Source: Casuarina equisetifolia | Lineage: Eukaryota; Streptophyta; Magnoliopsida; Fagales; Casuarinaceae | DNA: 64,000 nt | Reading direction: 5' to 3' | NCBI GenBank assembly: GCA_028551475.1 | Contig: CM052355.1 | Location: forward strand, 30,469,580 to 30,533,579 | Shown: one piece after another, positions 11,541 through 23,700 of the stretch | Layout of the letters: each line of letters starts with the position of its first letter | Position numbering within the stretch: the stretch's first letter is position 1 | Program-made: the position numbers and the translations under genes | Notes under the pieces: generated by a model | Seen by the model: only the letters and a program-made list of their open reading frames with translations | Told to the model about the DNA's origin: nothing | The model's database searches: none

Positions 11541-12855
11541 GCTATCAAAAATGTTAGATTGACTCATAGATTTTAAGTTCATGGAACCTCCAGCATAGAG
11601 ACAATTGTTTTTTTATAGACACTATGTACGTAAAATTTCTAATATCCTTTGTAATTGTCGTTTGTGTTTAGTACATGATCCAAATTTACCTCGTTACGAC
11701 ACTAAGGTACGACACTATGCCTTATTCATCTTACCCAAAGCAAATCACAAAAATATAAATGGTAGTACGGCCCTGTTAAAGTCGGTTGTGTTCCACACTC
11801 CTCAGGGTACACCCTGTTCTCTTCCAGGCCAAATCTGATATCTTGAAGGAATAAAACAAAGAAGAAAGGACAGTCCTCCTGTGCTCACATTTAACATAAA
11901 TGGAGTTCTTCTTGATGTTCAAGCGACAAAATTGATCCTAAAAAAGAACATCACGACTGGCGACAAGCCCATCACTGAGAGATATCTGCAACTGGCCGCC
12001 AATTATTCCTTTTGTCACAATCAAGGACAGATTAGTAGTTGATTTCATACCACCTCATGTTCTTCATTTTTTATACTTTTGTTTGATAAAATCAACGCGA
12101 ATCCAGAGCCATGATCTTTTTTCTTTTAGTTTTTCTGATCCCAATGGTCAAACATCCTCGTTAGCCAATAATTTAGCTTAGTTCACGCGGGAGGCAATTA
12201 ATTTGCTTCTTTTTTATTAGTAGCTATAGCTAATTTCATTATCTGTAGGTTAACAGAAGTCAAATTTAATAAACAATCTGATGCAAAATCTCTTAAGTTT
12301 TGCAAAGATAAAGAAATTCTGAAAAATCAGAAGTATTGGGTAAAATAGCCTTATATTAGAGATTACATCATTTATAATGTACCTTATAAACTTAGATAAT
12401 ATCTCTTCTCAATAAGGTCTTCTTTTTTAGGCTAAATAAAGAAATTACATATAAAATATATCAATATAAGATGGTTGGAGGCATAACATATAAATGGACT
12501 TTACACAATATTGCACTACATCAAAAAATAGTCTTTTCAAGTCTCCTAACATATTAATAAGTTCTTTAGAGGAGAAATGAACTCCAACTTTTAATGTGAT
12601 ATCACAAGCCTTGAAAACCAACATCATGAAAAGCCTATTGGCTTCTTTTATTCACATACATCACACAATAATTTTCATATACACAGGCCAAGTAAAATAA
12701 AACACAACATAAATATAATGGGCCTGCACGCTCTAGTTGGCCCCAGCTCTCAATACTCATGGATAATATTTACTTACAACCGGAAAACGAAAGTTTTTGC
12801 TTCATAATGGAAAGAAAATAAGAATAATCATACAGTAGATTGTAGCAAAAATGGA

Positions 12856-13590
12856 TCATTGTCTCTCTAAATCTGCTGTAACGTTGACTTCATTGGAGAA
12901 ATGAATTCTTCTTGATGATTTTTCCCTACCGAGTATCCTCATGAATGAATTCAATCGCGAGCTTGAACCACTTGCCCTTTCTGCATCACCCGACGAACCT
13001 TCCATGCATGGCAATTCAGAAATGATCCGGGGCAGAGCCGCCGGTGTACCAGCACCGGCTGGGCCGACAGGGGCCTCTCGGGGCTCGGGCTGAACCGGGG
13101 GTACGACGTCCGTTCGGCAAATAGGACAGGTAGAGTGGGAACTCAACCACTTGTCGATGCACTCTGCGTGGAACACGTGCTTACAGTTTGGAAGCAACCT
13201 CGCCATCTCGTCGTTCTCGATCGTGCTCAGACACACCAAGCACTCCGTCGCCGACGCGGTATCGTTCTCGCCATCACTGTGCCTGAACAAAAACACCGGC
13301 AATGACGCGATGACCGTCGGCGCCAGCCCTCTCATGGGTTGCTCCCCGGCGCCGGCGCCAGTTTCTGTAAGCCCCAGTTGATGCATAGAAGCTCGGCGAC
13401 GAGCTTGGCGCCGGAGGATTCGCCCTCCGCACAAGGGCACGGCGATAATTAAGACAATCAGCAACACCAGCGAGACGGCGCCGGTGAGCATGATCGTCTT
13501 ATTTAAACCATTTGCGTTCGCATGAGGGAACCGTGAATCCTCATAGTGGTGCTCGTCTTCGGGATTACTAACAGAGCTTCCAGAGGACAT
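12856..13590 (-). CDS. RING-H2 E3 ubiquitin ligase, ATL-like (RING-1)
   Basis: An intronless gene for 244 aa, the usual shape of the plant ATL family of membrane-bound E3 ubiquitin ligases. A single transmembrane segment (about 31-54) follows a short N-terminus, then a basic stretch (RILRRQARRRA). The family's GLD motif is degenerate (RGLAPTVIASLPVF, about 87-100; Ala instead of Asp). The RING-H2 finger has ligands C117, C120, C136, H138, H141, C144, C155 and C158, with W148 and the WLSSHSTCPICR signature. By family knowledge it should recruit an E2 through the RING and ubiquitinate a membrane-proximal target; the target is unknown. The start ATG is shared with two paralogues in this window, RING-2 having exactly the same length. 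All zinc ligands are intact, so it looks functional. Confidence 0.93.
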   Translation of the reverse strand: MSSGSSVSNPEDEHHYEDSRFPHANANGLNKTIMLTGAVSLVLLIVLIIAVPLCGGRILRRQARRRASMHQLGLTETGAGAGEQPMRGLAPTVIASLPVFLFRHSDGENDTASATECLVCLSTIENDEMARLLPNCKHVFHAECIDKWLSSHSTCPICRTDVVPPVQPEPREAPVGPAGAGTPAALPRIISELPCMEGSSGDAERASGSSSRLNSFMRILGREKSSRRIHFSNEVNVTADLERQ

Positions 13591-13713
13591 AGTTGCTCTG
13601 TGATTGCAGATCGGTGAAGGAGGATGAGAGAATCGGTGTTCTTGGCTTAAGTTTTTGTGGTGCCTTTGAGAAAATGAGGCAATTAAGCAGCAACATTATT
13701 TTTTTCAAAGATG

Positions 13714-13719
13714 TTGACT
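13714..13719 (+). promoter_or_regulatory. W-box-like site upstream of RING-1
   Basis: TTGACT lies about 124 bp before the start codon, inside a word (tttcaaagatgttgac) also found upstream of RING-2 and RING-3. W-boxes bind WRKY factors, and many ATL genes are elicitor-induced. The functional role is inferred. Confidence 0.4.
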
Positions 13720-14241
13720 GTTAACCTCGACCGTCCACAGTTTTCATCTCAGGCACTTCGAGGGTATCTGTCAAACAGTAAACATATTTACGATTAAAAG
13801 TTTCAAATCGGTGTGCAAGGAAAATAACGCTTTTATATATAAAGAGTATAATAGACCAATCTATTGATGATGTAGAATAAGATCAAATTTTAAAATATTC
13901 CTCACCTTAAGTATAAGAGTATATTTTATAAGGATCCAATTTAATACAACGCAAAAAGGGTTACTTCCTCCTTTAAGGTCAACTTATAAGAGATCATAAT
14001 ATACCTATATATAAGAGAACTCCTCATTTTTGGTAGTTCTTTCTTTTTTATGATTATTAAATCCCACTAAATATCAAAACTCATACTTAATTGACAAGTG
14101 CATTATTTTGTCCTTACATAAAGAATTATTATTTTACTTATATTTTTAATTTTGCTTCCATAGTCAATGATAAGTACTTTAAAGAGCCCGCTAGATTTAT
14201 TGAAGCCACTTAGTACGAGAAAAGGAAAAATTAAAGCTTCT

Positions 14242-15006
14242 AAAGCTTCTAAATAAAATTTTCTGAACACGACAGCGGCTTGGTCCCATGTGCTAGGTGT
14301 ATTATTTATAAGTTAAGATCTAATAATCAGGTCCTAATCCCAAGTATGCACATCTTGTTCATCCTAATTCGTTGTATGACAATTTACCTTTTATTTTAGA
14401 TTTCTCAAATAAATAAATAATTAAATTTATGGACAATGATGGTTTGGAAGACTATCCTTACTCAAAATAGAATTTAACATCATATTGAATGATGGAATGA
14501 AGAACTACAATGGATGATTGGAGTAACTAAAAGAAAAACTTTGGTTTCAAAGCTTCTTAAAATATCTTTTTTACCTTACATTTATTGTATATAGGCAAAA
14601 CAAAATATAAGACAATTTTAGAATAAAGCAATTGAAATTCCCGTCTTATTGGTTAAAGTAAAAAAAATTATATGAGGAAAAACTTCTTTGTTTCAAAATA
14701 TAAAATTCTCATAAAAAATATCATTTTGAGTGAGATTTAGAAACTTTCAACCTCTATCTTTTTGTAATTTTTGTAATGATTATTAGACTTAATTATTCTA
14801 GTACATATTTTTTAATGATTCATTCTAAAGCTTCTAAATAAAATTTTCTGAACACAACAGTGGCTTAGGCCCATGTACTAGGTGTATTATTTATAAGTTA
14901 AGATCTGATAATCAGGTCCTAATCCTAGGTATGCACATCTTGTTCATCCTAATTCATTGCATGACAATTTGTCTTTTATTTTAGAGTTTTCAAATAAATA
15001 AATAAA
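14242..15006. repeat. Direct repeat of about 180 bp, spacing 585 bp
   Basis: The sequences 14242-14422 and 14827-15006 match closely, both starting aaagcttctaaataaaat and ending in aaataaataaataa. The roughly 400 bp between them has no coding frame. The repeats do not begin TG or end CA, so they do not look like LTRs. Confidence 0.8.
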
Positions 15007-15029
15007 ATTATCAAATAAGTTTATATTTA

Positions 15030-15150
15030 TAGGCCAACTCACTAGTAGTCTAGTAAAGTTATTAACAACTTTATGAGAAAATTATTAACTCACCGGTCAT
15101 GGGTTTAAATCCCCTGTCTCCCTTCCCAAGTGCGTAAGTAATAAAAAAAA
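15030..15150 (+). mobile_element. SINE-like copy (copy c)
   Basis: Contains an A-box-like region (actagtagtctagta) and the clearest B-box of the family (gggtttaaatcccc at about 15102), followed by an A-rich tail near 15140. Consistent with a tRNA-derived SINE. Confidence 0.45.
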
Positions 15151-15429
15151 TAAAAATAAAATAAAAAGTTATTAACAACTTCACGCTTCCTGTCTGGAAG
15201 ATTTTTTTAATACCAATTTTTCGGATCCATTCTATACGATTAATTAATTTTAATTCTCTCCTTCTTTGCGGCTTACTTGTCGATATGTATAATAAATGGG
15301 CAAGCTGCTTTTATACATAACAGTATTGTGCACACAAAAATACTAGTTCAGTCCAAAAATCATTCTATCGTGCATATTTTATGAGAAATTCTTGACGATT
15401 AGTACATCTGGTCTAACTTGGCATTTTAA

Positions 15430-15453
15430 GTTAGTTAGTTAGTTAGTTAGTTA
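15430..15453. repeat. GTTA microsatellite
   Basis: Six tandem GTTA units at the left edge of duplicated block P copy 2. Confidence 0.9.
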
Positions 15454-15459
15454 AAATAA

Positions 15460-16870
15460 GAATTTTTACAAAATATTATAAAAAATCGTGCATAGGAAAA
15501 TAGCACAAAAGATAAAAAGGAACTTGAAGAATAAAATGAACAACTTAAGACAAAAGCTTAGAATTGAATGATGTGAGAGTATAATCGGATTTCCTTTTTA
15601 TGAAAATCAGAAACCAAACTAAAGTGGAGACAGACCAAGTCGTGGCAATCAATTTTGTCCATGAATTGCTATAAATTTCTCCTACAAATGGTGAACGCAT
15701 AGAATACAAAAACCTTTGAACTTTTAAACCAAAAATACATCAATGGAAGCGATGATTCTTTCCAACTCCTTTCGTAACAGATCGACCATTCTCCTTTGAC
15801 TAAAACGCCTCTGGTTTTATCTTTAATCGTTTTCTAGAATGGTTGGAATCCGTAGAGATGCCGGAGGAGTCATATGGAGGCAAGGTTGAAGATGACGCAC
15901 GTGAATACAAGTGCACGCCTTTGTTTCAACGGTCATTTGCTTTGGTGGTCATCTCGCCCACCTACTTTCCTTCCATGTGTGTTGCTGATGTGACACTGCT
16001 AATTTTCAATCCTAACATCTTGTTCAAAAATTTGCATCTTGTTTTACGTAACCATTCTAATGCAACAGTAAAACCTTCCACCTTTACTAGGTCAAATCAC
16101 AAGGAAAAGAAAAATTCAAAGACTAGTATTGTTTTTATTAATAACAGTTCCTACATTCATGCAGATTTTTTGGCCTTGGATTCCAAAAGGAAAAATTGAC
16201 TATGCAAATTAGAAGGATGCATTGTCAAGAATTTCATAATGTTCAAAAATGAACTGTTTATTATAAATTTAGAATAATTTTTGTAAAGAATTTTTATTTT
16301 TTTATAAATATATGAGTTTATTTGTTAAAAAATAAGATAGTATAAAAGTTTAAGAATATCTATCATTTATCATTGCATTCTCAATTAAAATGGGTCTGCT
16401 TGCTAGCTTTTGGACCACGTTGGATTCTTGGATGTCCATGGTGGCATTAGTGCTCTATGCATTCTCCCTTGCATTGGTTTATGTTCTGCATTATGTTCTT
16501 GGATTTTCTTAGGCATATTTCTGTGTATGAAAAAACCACATGTTAAGTAAGAGAGATCTCAGTAGAAACACTACTTAAAGATTAAATTAGCTTCTTGGGA
16601 TGTCGCACCTAATTGCATTAAGTGCTTCTTCGGCCTATTTTTCCAGGTGATCGGCTTGACTTGTTATGCATATGCCTGTTTTCTCCACTTCAATGGAAAT
16701 TGCCTTTGTCATTGATACTTGAGAGCCATAATTTCTCCTTGGAATCTTGGGATTCAAGCTAAAGCTTTTCAAGAATTTTCCTGGAACCTTCTTGTTTGGT
16801 TCTCAACAGAGAAAACTTTTGACATTTTCTTACGTTTAGTTATGGAATAGGGGAAACAAGGTATTGACAT
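15460..16870. repeat. Duplicated block P, copy 2
   Basis: Partner of 1-1330. It carries about 260 bp (16570-16830) that copy 1 lacks, then rejoins at the shared words around ggaataggggaaa, which also occur downstream of NCL-A near 25312. Block P is therefore NCL 3' flank plus upstream DNA. Confidence 0.75.
16390..16512 (+). pseudogene. NCL exon 7 remnant 2
   Basis: Forty codons and a stop that match the last 40 residues of the intact NCL proteins (MGLLASF... to ...LVYVLHYVLGFS). The first half of the exon and its splice acceptor are gone, so this is a shorter remnant than the one at 992-1238. It lies about 1.2 kb before the intact NCL-A gene. Confidence 0.75.
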
Positions 16871-17139
16871 TAGTATTAGGGCATTGTAATTTTTTTAAAA
16901 AAAAAATTTATAATCTAACTTAAAAGCTAACTTAAAAGTTAAAAATTATTTTTAATAATTTAACATTACCTAATGATACTTTTATATATTTATGGGACTA
17001 TTGTTAAAAATATTTTTTAAAATTAAACAGTATCTAATGAACTTATATGAAAAGAATAATTATTTTTCTTAAAAATAATGTGCAAAAATGGTCACATATT
17101 TTACATGAAAGAAAATTTCTAAACAGGATTTAAATAAGG

Positions 17140-17726
17140 TAAGTTAAATACAGTTTTGTTGTCAACTTTTTTTTTATCTTCTTGCGGCATCCAGAGCCCG
17201 TTTGCTTATGGATTACATCAGCTAGCATTTAGAAGCCTTTTCCTCGCTTAAACGTGCGGCAAACCAGAATTTCGAGAAGTCCAAAACGCTACCTGTAAAC
17301 GCAACCAAAATTAAAATAAGATCTCCTTTGAATCTTTCTTGGTTGTCTTGTACGACTATATTGTTAATTAAAACAACAGGACAAGCAATGTTAGGTCTTT
17401 TATATTCTTGAGTTCCGTGAATCATGATCCTATCACTTAGGACACAAGTTGAGAAACATTGGAGATCACGTCGCGGGTTGCAATTGCGATAGAAAACAGA
17501 CCGGCTTTCATGGATAGCAACCTCTTCCGTACAGCCTGGTCAGAGGGCTACTACACTTGTGTCATTTTTACATTTCGTTAACATTTGACACCCTCAAAAT
17601 ATTTGAATTCTCTAAACTTTGCTGATTGACTTTAATGCTTTTTAAGTCTCCAATCGTTTGGTCTCTCTCCTGCATCCCTTCTCACCTGAAACGACAATAC
17701 AAGCTTGACATAGCAGAGCTTTGGGC
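17140..17726 (+). promoter_or_regulatory. NCL-A upstream region
   Basis: Aligned with the NCL-B upstream region (26390-27133) and with the orphan copy at 9838-10274. Relative to both, NCL-A lacks about 220 bp between the words atgttaggtc and ttttatattc (junction near 17398). The last 90 bp before the ATG, including tttggtctctctcctgcatc and a CT-rich leader, are almost identical in both genes. Confidence 0.6.
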
Positions 17727-20700
17727 ATGGAAAGAAAGCTTGCGTGCTGTTTCCTTGCGTTCTTCCTTCTTGCACTAGCCGTCCTCTGCCAGAGTCGGCC
17801 AATTACTGGCGTCTCTGCCGCCGATTATGTCTCCGATGGAATCCATAGCCTTCGCCAACCGAAGCTACTTTCTCTTAACCGCTTCTTTTCGTCGGATGAC
17901 TGCACAGAGACTTATGGGTTTCTGCCATGCACCACAACTACCCTCGGTAATGTCTTTCTTATTCTTGTCTATGGTTTCTTGATGTTCGTGGGTGCCAAGA
18001 AGTTGTCCGATGGGAGTGAGATTTTGCTGGGAATTCTGGGGCCTGGGATCATTGGCGGGTTATTCCTGCCTATTCTGTGCACCCTTCCTGACGCTGCGAT
18101 CATCCTGGGTAAGCATGATTCACCATTTCATCGTCGACTCTTTTGTTCTTTTATGACCGACTTCTCTCGTGAATATTTGCATTTGCTTAGCTTGATATGT
18201 TGATTGAATTCTAAGCTTAATCACGAAGATCACATAGAACAAAGAGAAGCTTATCTTAAGTTTCTGAGTTTTCCAGTCAAATTTCTGACTTTGTCCAAGT
18301 TGCTTTTTGTCGGAACGAGACATTTGTGAAAATCGAACAACTTGAAAGAGATGGAGTTCCTAACCATCAGAAAAAAAAATTTCCACCTTGTTTTTCTGTC
18401 TACTACTTAATGCAGGCTTGAAACGTCTTCTGTTCTCTTACAAGTCTTTTTTATAATAGCAAGTTTGAGAATACCAAGGCTGCCTTAAAGAAGCATGAGC
18501 TTAGTTGTGATTGACTATTCTTTCAAGGCTTGAGTTTAGTACGTTACATTTGTAAATCCTCCTCTATTAGCTATAGAACATCTTACAGATCTATGCAATA
18601 GGTCATTACAATGACCCAAATCAGAGAACAATAAATTTATATTAAAGTTTTTTAGACCTATAAGTAAATTAATTATTCATGAAAGTTGGAATTGCTTCTT
18701 CGCAATTTTTTTTTCATATGTATTTATTATACGATCCATTTACTCTCCTTATATCCAATACTAGACATGAAACTTGACATGGTCTACCTAAATGGTGCAA
18801 GTTAAAATCATTATGTTTCTCTAAAATTAGGATAGTCATGAGAAACTAAATATGGGTTTATGCAAATTCTTTCACATGTGCTAGTTGTGGGTCTATCTAG
18901 TAATCACATGGATAACCACGTTAAATGTGTATTATAAGCATTTGATATAGTTATTGTTAAGATTTTAATAAATTTTAGGATAAAAGATCTTGATTTAACT
19001 CAAAAGTTAACCTAAGAGTAAGATAAACTTTGTTTAATTCAAATAAATTCTCAAACACATATCTTTATAATGTAAGATAACGTACATCATTAAAATAACC
19101 CCTCACCATGATAAGGGTGCCAAGGGAGAACCTAGAATGTATATCAGGCCAAGAGCAAAACCTAGCCTTAATACCATATTAAGAAATATTAATATATTTT
19201 AATATTAGAAGGATTTAAGCCAAACTCAAAAAATTAACTCAAGAGTAAGAAGAATTTCTAATTTAAACAAACTTTTAGGCTCATGTCTTACCAATGTAAG
19301 ATAATTCATACCATTAACAATAACAACTATCAAGATTTAAAATTGAACATAACATAACAAAAAGTATTGTCTACCGCGTTTCCTCTGCTTTCTTTAAGTT
19401 CAGAACCACTATCAGAAGGAATCGCCAAACAGTGAGTGGAGTAGAAACTTATCTTTGTACATTCAATTTTAATATTGTTGCAGTATCTGTCGCACGTTAC
19501 CACATGGGAACATTGACCGAGACTGAAGAAAGTGATGTTATGGCATATCATATGTTCGCTGATTATCTGGGTGCCATTTTCTACTTTGTATGCTTGAAGA
19601 TGTCCCTGACTTTTAGCCTCCCTTGAAATTAATGTGAAAAGACAAGAAGACATGGAAACTTTTAGGAATATGGAAATTAGGTGTATAGCCAGAGGAACCT
19701 GGAATCAGATGCACGCATAAGTAATTTACACAAATTTAAACAATAATGATGTCGATTTTCACTATGAATGGCCATCTGGTATCAACCACATGCCATTGGA
19801 AGTTAAAACTTGTTTTCAGCTAGGATTTGGCTTGACGTAAATTGCAATTTTGTGGATTTTGTTTTTCATGTTCTAGAAGTCAACGGTAAAATAATACTTT
19901 TATCGGTTAGAATTTCTTCTTATTTGTTTATAAGCATGAGGCTTTAAAAATTCTATTTTTTTCATTTGGTAAGCCATCACAATTTAAGTCATCAAATATG
20001 AAGAAATTTTAAAAAAAATTATATGTACATGAAATCCCCAAATTTGTTTAAGAATGTATAATTCTTAAACAAATTCTATGCATATAAAATTTTCAAATAA
20101 TGAAAGAATTGGTTTTTAAACATAAGAATCATTTACCTTGAATCATATAGATGTTCTTTGTGATTGTTGTGTATATGTTTACCTTAAGTAAACTCAAAAC
20201 AATATTCTTATCCAACTTGAAATTTGAACCATAGGTATTAAGATTCAATTCTTTGGCCTTCATTGTCACTTTTTTGAGTATATACTGCAGCATTGTTTCT
20301 CGTAGAGGTGATAAATTATTAATTCATTTTGTAAACATAGGATGGCCAGGCACGATTGATTTTTGGCTCGTGTGTTCAAATATATGTGGATGTGTGGATG
20401 TTATCTAAGCATGTATTAGGTCAATGACTTGTTGATTGATTATTGTAGATTAGTTTTTACCTTTTTTAGTCATTGGATTATGTGATTTTAGTGAATAAAC
20501 TTAAGCAAATATTGTCAATAAACCAGTATCCTAATTATTTATTACTAGCTGCCCAGAACTTAGGTTATGTGCCCAACACCCCATAAACCCCAAAACCCCT
20601 TATAACTAAAATATAAAACTCATCTAATACAACATAACCTCCTTCTTTCTACAGCATCTGGACTCTCCGGGACCACGGAAGAAGCTCAAAGTCAGGTATC

Positions 20701-23700
20701 AGTTGGGATGGGATTGCTTGCCGGATCAACCGTAATGCTTCTAACACTTTTGTGGGGCACCTGTCTTATAGTTGGCAAGTGTGACCTTGAGAATTCAGTT
20801 CCAGTAGATCAAAAGGATACGAAGTTTTTTAGCTTAACTGGTAAGCCTTATACCACTACTAAGGCTTTTGTTTGAGCTAATATACCTTTTCCAGTGCTAA
20901 AACATCTCAAAGAAAAGAATTTAAGTTTTACTCTATCTCAAAATAAGCCTGTGACTTGTTATTTGAAATGAATGATTCATATACTTTTGTCTACATTAGT
21001 TAAAACTTCTAAAATTTTTAAGTTGGATGATACAGCTGGTCAAATGATGGACTAAATAGCTACCGATCTTTATTAAGAAACTTTAAGTTGCTTTACAAGG
21101 ATTGGCATTATGCCATACGTTATGTGCAATCTATTGTAGAATATTTTACATATAAGTACTTCTCCTTACAAATCAACTTCAAAAAGGAAATAAACTTTCT
21201 AATAAAAAGTACTTAAACTTTTTTTTTGTATAGACTAAAAACAGTGTAAAGCATAGATCTCCTATATAACTTAGTAGTTAAGTGATATTCCTCAAGTAAT
21301 CAAAGGCAAAAAATTATTTAAAATCGAACAATTGTAGAGTAATTGTAAAAATAGATCGACTAATTTCTTATAAACTGATCGACTATTATATAACTTGATA
21401 GCTAAGTAATATTCGTACATTGGTCAATACGGCAAACAAATTTCTGAAGATGGACACACAAAGTATTAAAACTTATACTTCAAGTAAATAAGATCATGTT
21501 ATAACCAACAATTCAAGTATAGACCCTCCCCTATGACATGAATTTCAAATCTATAACTTCATATTATGATAACTATGAAAAACAAATGCCTTGAAATGAT
21601 TCAAATTGGTTACAACTTAATGTTGAATCATTTATGTGTAAAGAAATTATCTCTTTCCTTCCTTTCTTGCAAGCCGATTTTAATAAAAGAAATGAAATTT
21701 CTAACCGTGTAAAAACTTGGGTTCAACACCACAGCCATTATTGCAACATTTCTGAAAATTCAGTACATTTTACTTGCAGTGGGATTATGTTAGTGCAAGA
21801 CAATGGTTTTTCAAGAAGAACCGTTTCTGCTTTGGGATATTCTTAGCAACACGAAAACTTGATATTTGCAGGATCTGGGGTGGGCACTGATATCGGGACT
21901 GAGTATGATGCTAGAATCATGACTTTATCTGTTATACCATTCATAATAGTCCAATTACCATACATTTTCCAAGTTACATCTCTAAGTCGCACGGCAGTTC
22001 TCATTTCCTTTATCTTCTCCACTTCCCTGTTGCTTGCATACTGCATCTATCAGGTATTTACAACCTGGACTCATTAATGATCTGTATCATCTTCTTCACT
22101 TACTGAATTTACGTTTGCATCCATATCATGCATTGATTATAGTATCTTCCTATGAAACATTAATGCAGATCATTCAGCCTTGGATCCAGAAGAGGAGAGT
22201 TGCTTTCGCAAAGCGTAGGCATTTAATGTCAGGAATTCTAAGAAATATAAAATTGCGTGTCCTAGGAAGACTTGTTAATGACGACGGTGAACCAAATATA
22301 GATGTTATTGAAAGGTAAGTTTTGGGGATCTTTGAAGTCATTTTATGTTTGGATATAGCTCTCCATTCATTCATTGAAATCACCCATTTCATTCCCCAGA
22401 AAATTGGTGCCCTCTTGAACCAATTTTAATTGCTACTGCAATACAATGGCAGGTTATTTAAGACAGTTGATCTGAATTCAGATGGGATCCTATCAGAAGG
22501 AGAGTTAAGAGCTCTGGTCATAGGTATTAAGTTTGAAGAACTGAATACAAACGTTGATGAAGCCGTCGCAGAACTGTTGAAAGAATTTGATGCAGCTGGT
22601 AATGGACATGTTGATCTAAAGGAGTTTATTGATGGAATTTCAAAATGGCTTAGCCAGGTCAGGCATTCTGCAAGACACGGGGATAGCGAAAATGGTCCAT
22701 CAATAAAATCTCTTAATGAATTTGATCAGGTATGTTACTTCATCTAATATTCTTCTAATTTTGTTTTTCTTGTAGGCTGAGTAACAATTAGTGTTAAGCG
22801 ACCCCATTTCGTGTTGTCCTAGAATGTGGTCCATATGTGCTTTGTTAGTGTAGGGACAGCTTTTTCAATTCTTTTTTTTCTTCTATACCAAACAACATAG
22901 TTTCATGTTAGAAGTCGTTATACAATATCGTTTTCCTCGATGTAGATACAATGAGGGTAATGGGTGAGAAAACTAGGTGCCATTGCTGGATGTAGATGTA
23001 GGGTTTTTTATTTGTCTAAACCACCTTAAATCGTTATGTTCTTCTATGTGTTTGCCTTGATTGGTTCTTGGGTATGGTGTTTGTTCCTCAACATGTCTAT
23101 GTGATGAAAATCTATAAATACATATGCAGAACATAAAGAAAGAAACAGACCCACTTTTGGGAGAACAAGATGATGAGCTTACAGAAAAAGTTGAGAATGC
23201 CAAATGGAATGCCGCCAAAGCAGTATTGATGCTGCTTCTGGGAACTATAATTGCTGCTGTAACTGCTGATCCTCTTGTGGACGCTGTTGACAACTTCTCG
23301 ACTGCTACCGGCATCTCTTCTTTACTTGTCTCATTTGTTATTCTGCCCTTTGTTAGCTCCAGTGAGGTGGTATCAACTCTGATTTTCGCCAGCAAGAAGA
23401 AGAAGAGAATGGCGTCCTTGATGTATTCAGAGGTTTGCTTCTCATTTGCCTTCAACTCTGTTTCCATGCCAAATTGGGTTGCCGACATAAACACCTAGCT
23501 TTGCCTCGTTACAAATGATTTGACTTTCTTGAAGACGATACCAAGAAAGAATATTAATGATGCAAAATAACCTTATTTTTAACACAATAAACTTTCTTGA
23601 AGACGATACCAAGAAAAAATATTAATGATGCAAAATAACCTTATTTTTAACACATTTTATTGTCTTAAATATGCAAAAAAAAAAATCACAAAGACCTAGT

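Larger units (their letters stand above)
10310..13840. repeat. RING-H2 segmental block, copy 1
   Basis: This block aligns with 38550-41715, including sequence far downstream and upstream of the RING gene. Examples are the gaattcattcc/tatt words at 10340 and 38580, the gagtgaaattaatcaaat words near 10410 and 38620, and tttgataaaatcaacacgaatcc near 12080 and 39990. Copy 1 carries two SINE-like insertions (11121-11237 and 11423-11540) absent at the matching places in copy 2. Confidence 0.8.

Noticed and set aside
13151..13381. Open frame opposite RING-1 (and similar ones opposite RING-2 at 40913-41182 and RING-3 at 47448-47672)
   Set aside because: Antisense shadow of a GC-rich conserved coding region; its conservation follows from the real gene.
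14242..15006. Possible TRIM-type LTR pair
   Set aside because: The repeats lack TG...CA ends, a primer site and a polypurine tract; kept only as a direct repeat.
15843..16199. 118-codon open frame in block P copy 2
   Set aside because: The matching place in copy 1 has stops and indels in that frame, and no domain is recognisable.
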